From Ruminococcus sp. UBA3280 (lineage in GTDB: Bacteria > Bacillota > Clostridia > Oscillospirales > Ruminococcaceae), in contig DETU01000082.1 in NCBI GenBank assembly GCA_002362175.1, positions 21,678 to 85,677 of the forward strand: 64,000 nucleotides of DNA, given 5' to 3'. This document shows, piece by piece, positions 62,555 to 64,000 of the stretch; positions within the stretch are counted from its first letter, which is position 1; each line of letters opens with the position of its first letter. A program made the position numbers and the translations under genes. The notes beneath the pieces were generated by a model. It was not told where the DNA came from. It ran no database searches and saw only the letters and a program-made list of their open reading frames with translations.

Positions 62555-63328
62555 ATGAAAGCACTTATAACAGGAGCAACTTCAGGAATAGGAAAATGTA
62601 TAGCACAAAGTCTGCACAGACGTGGCTGGGAACTTGTCCTGACAGGAAGAAATGAAAAAATTCTGAAAGAAATGCAGAAAAATTTTGGAGAAGGAACAGA
62701 AATAATCAAAGCGGAACTTTCTGACAGAAATGAAGTCTTTAAAGTTTATGAATTCTGTAAGGACAAGAATATTAATATGCTTGTAAACAATGCAGGATAT
62801 GGTATTTTCGGAAATTTCGACGAAACAGACCTAAGTGACGAACTGAATATGATTGATGTAAATATTACCGCACTTCATATCCTTACAAAGCTTTTTCTGC
62901 GTGATTTCAAGAAACAGGACAGTGGTTTCATATTAAATGTCGCTTCGGTGGCAGGCTTCATGACAGGACCGCTCCTGTCGTCTTACTATGCCTCAAAAAA
63001 TTACGTTCTTCGTCTTTCACTTGCAATTGCGGAGGAACTGCGTCGGGAACATTCAAATGTTACAATAACTGTTCTTTGTCCCGGACCTGTAAATACTAAT
63101 TTCAACAACAGAGCAGGCGTGAATTTCAGTGCAAAGCCAGTTTCTGCGGAATATGTCGCAGAGTATGCACTTAAAAAACTTTTTCAGGGAAAACTCCTTG
63201 CTGTTCCGTCACTTACTGCAAAAGCCTGTGCTTTCGGACAGAGATTTGTACCGCACAGACTTCTTTCAGCAATTACCTATAATGTTCAGCATGCAAAGAA
63301 AACTGCCGAAAAAAAGCAGGGCAGTTGA
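62555..63328 (+). CDS. Short-chain dehydrogenase/reductase
   Basis: 257 residues. KALITGATSGIGKCIAQ holds the TGxxxGIG cofactor motif; LVNNAGYG and the catalytic SSYYASKNYV (Tyr-x-x-x-Lys) follow. The C-terminal extension resembles the YqjQ/DltE-like classical SDRs. NADP preference is suggested by an Arg in TGRNEK. Substrate unknown. The ATG at 62555 is preferred over GTG 62546 by spacing to AAGGAAA. Confidence 0.9.
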   Translation: MKALITGATSGIGKCIAQSLHRRGWELVLTGRNEKILKEMQKNFGEGTEIIKAELSDRNEVFKVYEFCKDKNINMLVNNAGYGIFGNFDETDLSDELNMIDVNITALHILTKLFLRDFKKQDSGFILNVASVAGFMTGPLLSSYYASKNYVLRLSLAIAEELRREHSNVTITVLCPGPVNTNFNNRAGVNFSAKPVSAEYVAEYALKKLFQGKLLAVPSLTAKACAFGQRFVPHRLLSAITYNVQHAKKTAEKKQGS

Positions 63329-63331
63329 GAT

Positions 63332-63871
63332 ATGAGGGATATAAGCTATCGTGTTGCTCTTGGCGGAATAGTGTCCGCACTTTGTCTTTCTGCAATGTTC
63401 TTTGCAGGAATTATGCCCGCACTTTATCTTCTTCTGCCGATGATTGCAGGAGTGCTTATGATGATAATTGCGGTTGAAGTAAATACGGGCTGGGCTGTTC
63501 TTACTTATATAGCTGTAGGTCTGCTTTCACTGTTTATCACGTTCGACAAGGAAGCCGCACTTATTTTTATCATGCTTTTCGGGCATTATCCGATACTGCG
63601 GTTTTATATCAACAGAATTCATATGCGTTTTCTGCGGAATACTATTAAATTTCTGATTTTCAATATATGTGCGATAGCTTATTTTTATGTTACCGTCTAT
63701 ATATTCGGACTTGACCAGATGCTTGATGAATTTGGTGAAATAGGGAAGTATGGCGGATATATAATGCTCGCTTTCTGTAATTTGATTTTTGTACTTTATG
63801 ATATGAATCTTGATTTGTGCCATAAAATATATAAGGTCAGGTTTATGCCGAAATTCAGGAGAAAAAGATAA
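63332..63871 (+). CDS. Small polytopic membrane protein, function unknown
   Basis: 179 residues with about five hydrophobic helices and a basic C-terminus (KVRFMPKFRRKR). It begins RDISYRVALGGIVSALCLSAMFFAG, resembling uncharacterised ECF-S-like or YybS-like clostridial membrane proteins, but I cannot place it in a named family. It starts three bases after the dehydrogenase gene and ends the operon. Confidence 0.75.
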   Translation: MRDISYRVALGGIVSALCLSAMFFAGIMPALYLLLPMIAGVLMMIIAVEVNTGWAVLTYIAVGLLSLFITFDKEAALIFIMLFGHYPILRFYINRIHMRFLRNTIKFLIFNICAIAYFYVTVYIFGLDQMLDEFGEIGKYGGYIMLAFCNLIFVLYDMNLDLCHKIYKVRFMPKFRRKR

Positions 63872-63903
63872 ACTGCACATAATTATATGTGCAGTTTTTT
63901 ATA
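63871..63903 (+). terminator. Terminator at the end of the comEC-to-membrane-protein run
   Basis: ACTGCACATA pairs perfectly with TATGTGCAGT around ATTA, followed by six T. The remaining 97 bases of the window are A/T rich and hold no recognisable gene. Confidence 0.9.
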
Positions 63904-64000
63904 ATTTAGTGTATACTAATAATAAAGAAATGAGTTTAGTAATTGTTGGTGTTCGGCAGAATTTTTTGTGTTTTTTAATAAAAGGTCTTGAAATTGATGT

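Noticed and set aside
63904..64000. Beginning of another gene at the right edge
   Set aside because: No ribosome binding site or start with an open frame is visible; a TTGAAA near the end could be a -35 box but its -10 would lie outside the window.

Overview
The window is a gene-dense, low-to-mid GC stretch of a bacterial chromosome. It almost certainly comes from a Ruminococcus-like member of the Oscillospiraceae (Clostridia). Evidence for this: AGGAGG-type ribosome binding sites with frequent TTG/GTG starts, near-consensus TTGACA-17-TATAAT promoters, a complete spoIIIAA-AH sporulation operon, the clostridial order asp23-nusB-xseA-xseB-ispA-dxs-tlyA-nadK-argR-recN, and a secreted cysteine peptidase ending in a type I dockerin. 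No tRNA, rRNA, CRISPR array, insertion sequence or prophage was seen.

Layout. 1-6.3 kb: tail of a lactate/malate dehydrogenase, a MATE exporter, then two divergently transcribed ECF sigma/anti-sigma pairs, each with a large extracytoplasmic sensor. 6.4-14.2 kb: a C-terminally truncated MocR regulator, bioY, a DUF1284 protein, a CtpE-like P-type ATPase, a second MATE exporter, a small metallochaperone and ackA. 14.3-24.3 kb: tmcAL, a C39-like lipoprotein, a HAD phosphatase, three RNA-modification genes (mnmA, trmN6, rsmI), a PHP protein, a YdcF protein and an unusual TIM-barrel/acyl-CoA-synthetase fusion. 24.3-33 kb: an EVE-like protein, the dockerin cysteine peptidase, a ComEA-like double HhH protein, a ~490-bp intergenic region with a candidate structured RNA leader, and a highly expressed sugar ABC importer without its own ATPase.

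33-51.1 kb: the spoIIIA operon, then the conserved nusB-dxs-recN housekeeping run. After recN, where spoIVB and spo0A often sit in Firmicutes, lie a histidine phosphatase, an orphan type I restriction specificity gene (hsdS), dtd and a short class B PBP whose Shine-Dalgarno lies inside a 17-bp terminator-like hairpin. 51.2-64 kb: a small RHH-like protein and an SPFH protein on the minus strand, alaS behind a short attenuator-like leader, a HIT protein, a phosphoribosyltransferase, a ComEC homologue with a degenerate metallo-lactamase tail, holA, an RNase M5-like Toprim protein, an MBOAT/DHHW O-acetylation-type pair in which both catalytic histidines appear to be replaced, a short-chain dehydrogenase and a small membrane protein.

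Most attractive leads: the pseudoknotted leader RNA near 29.0-29.3 kb, the MBOAT/DHHW pair lacking both catalytic histidines, the orphan hsdS coupled into a housekeeping operon, and three compact RNA devices at gene starts (dxs, PBP, alaS). All homology calls are from reading motifs by eye; no database search or folding program was run.
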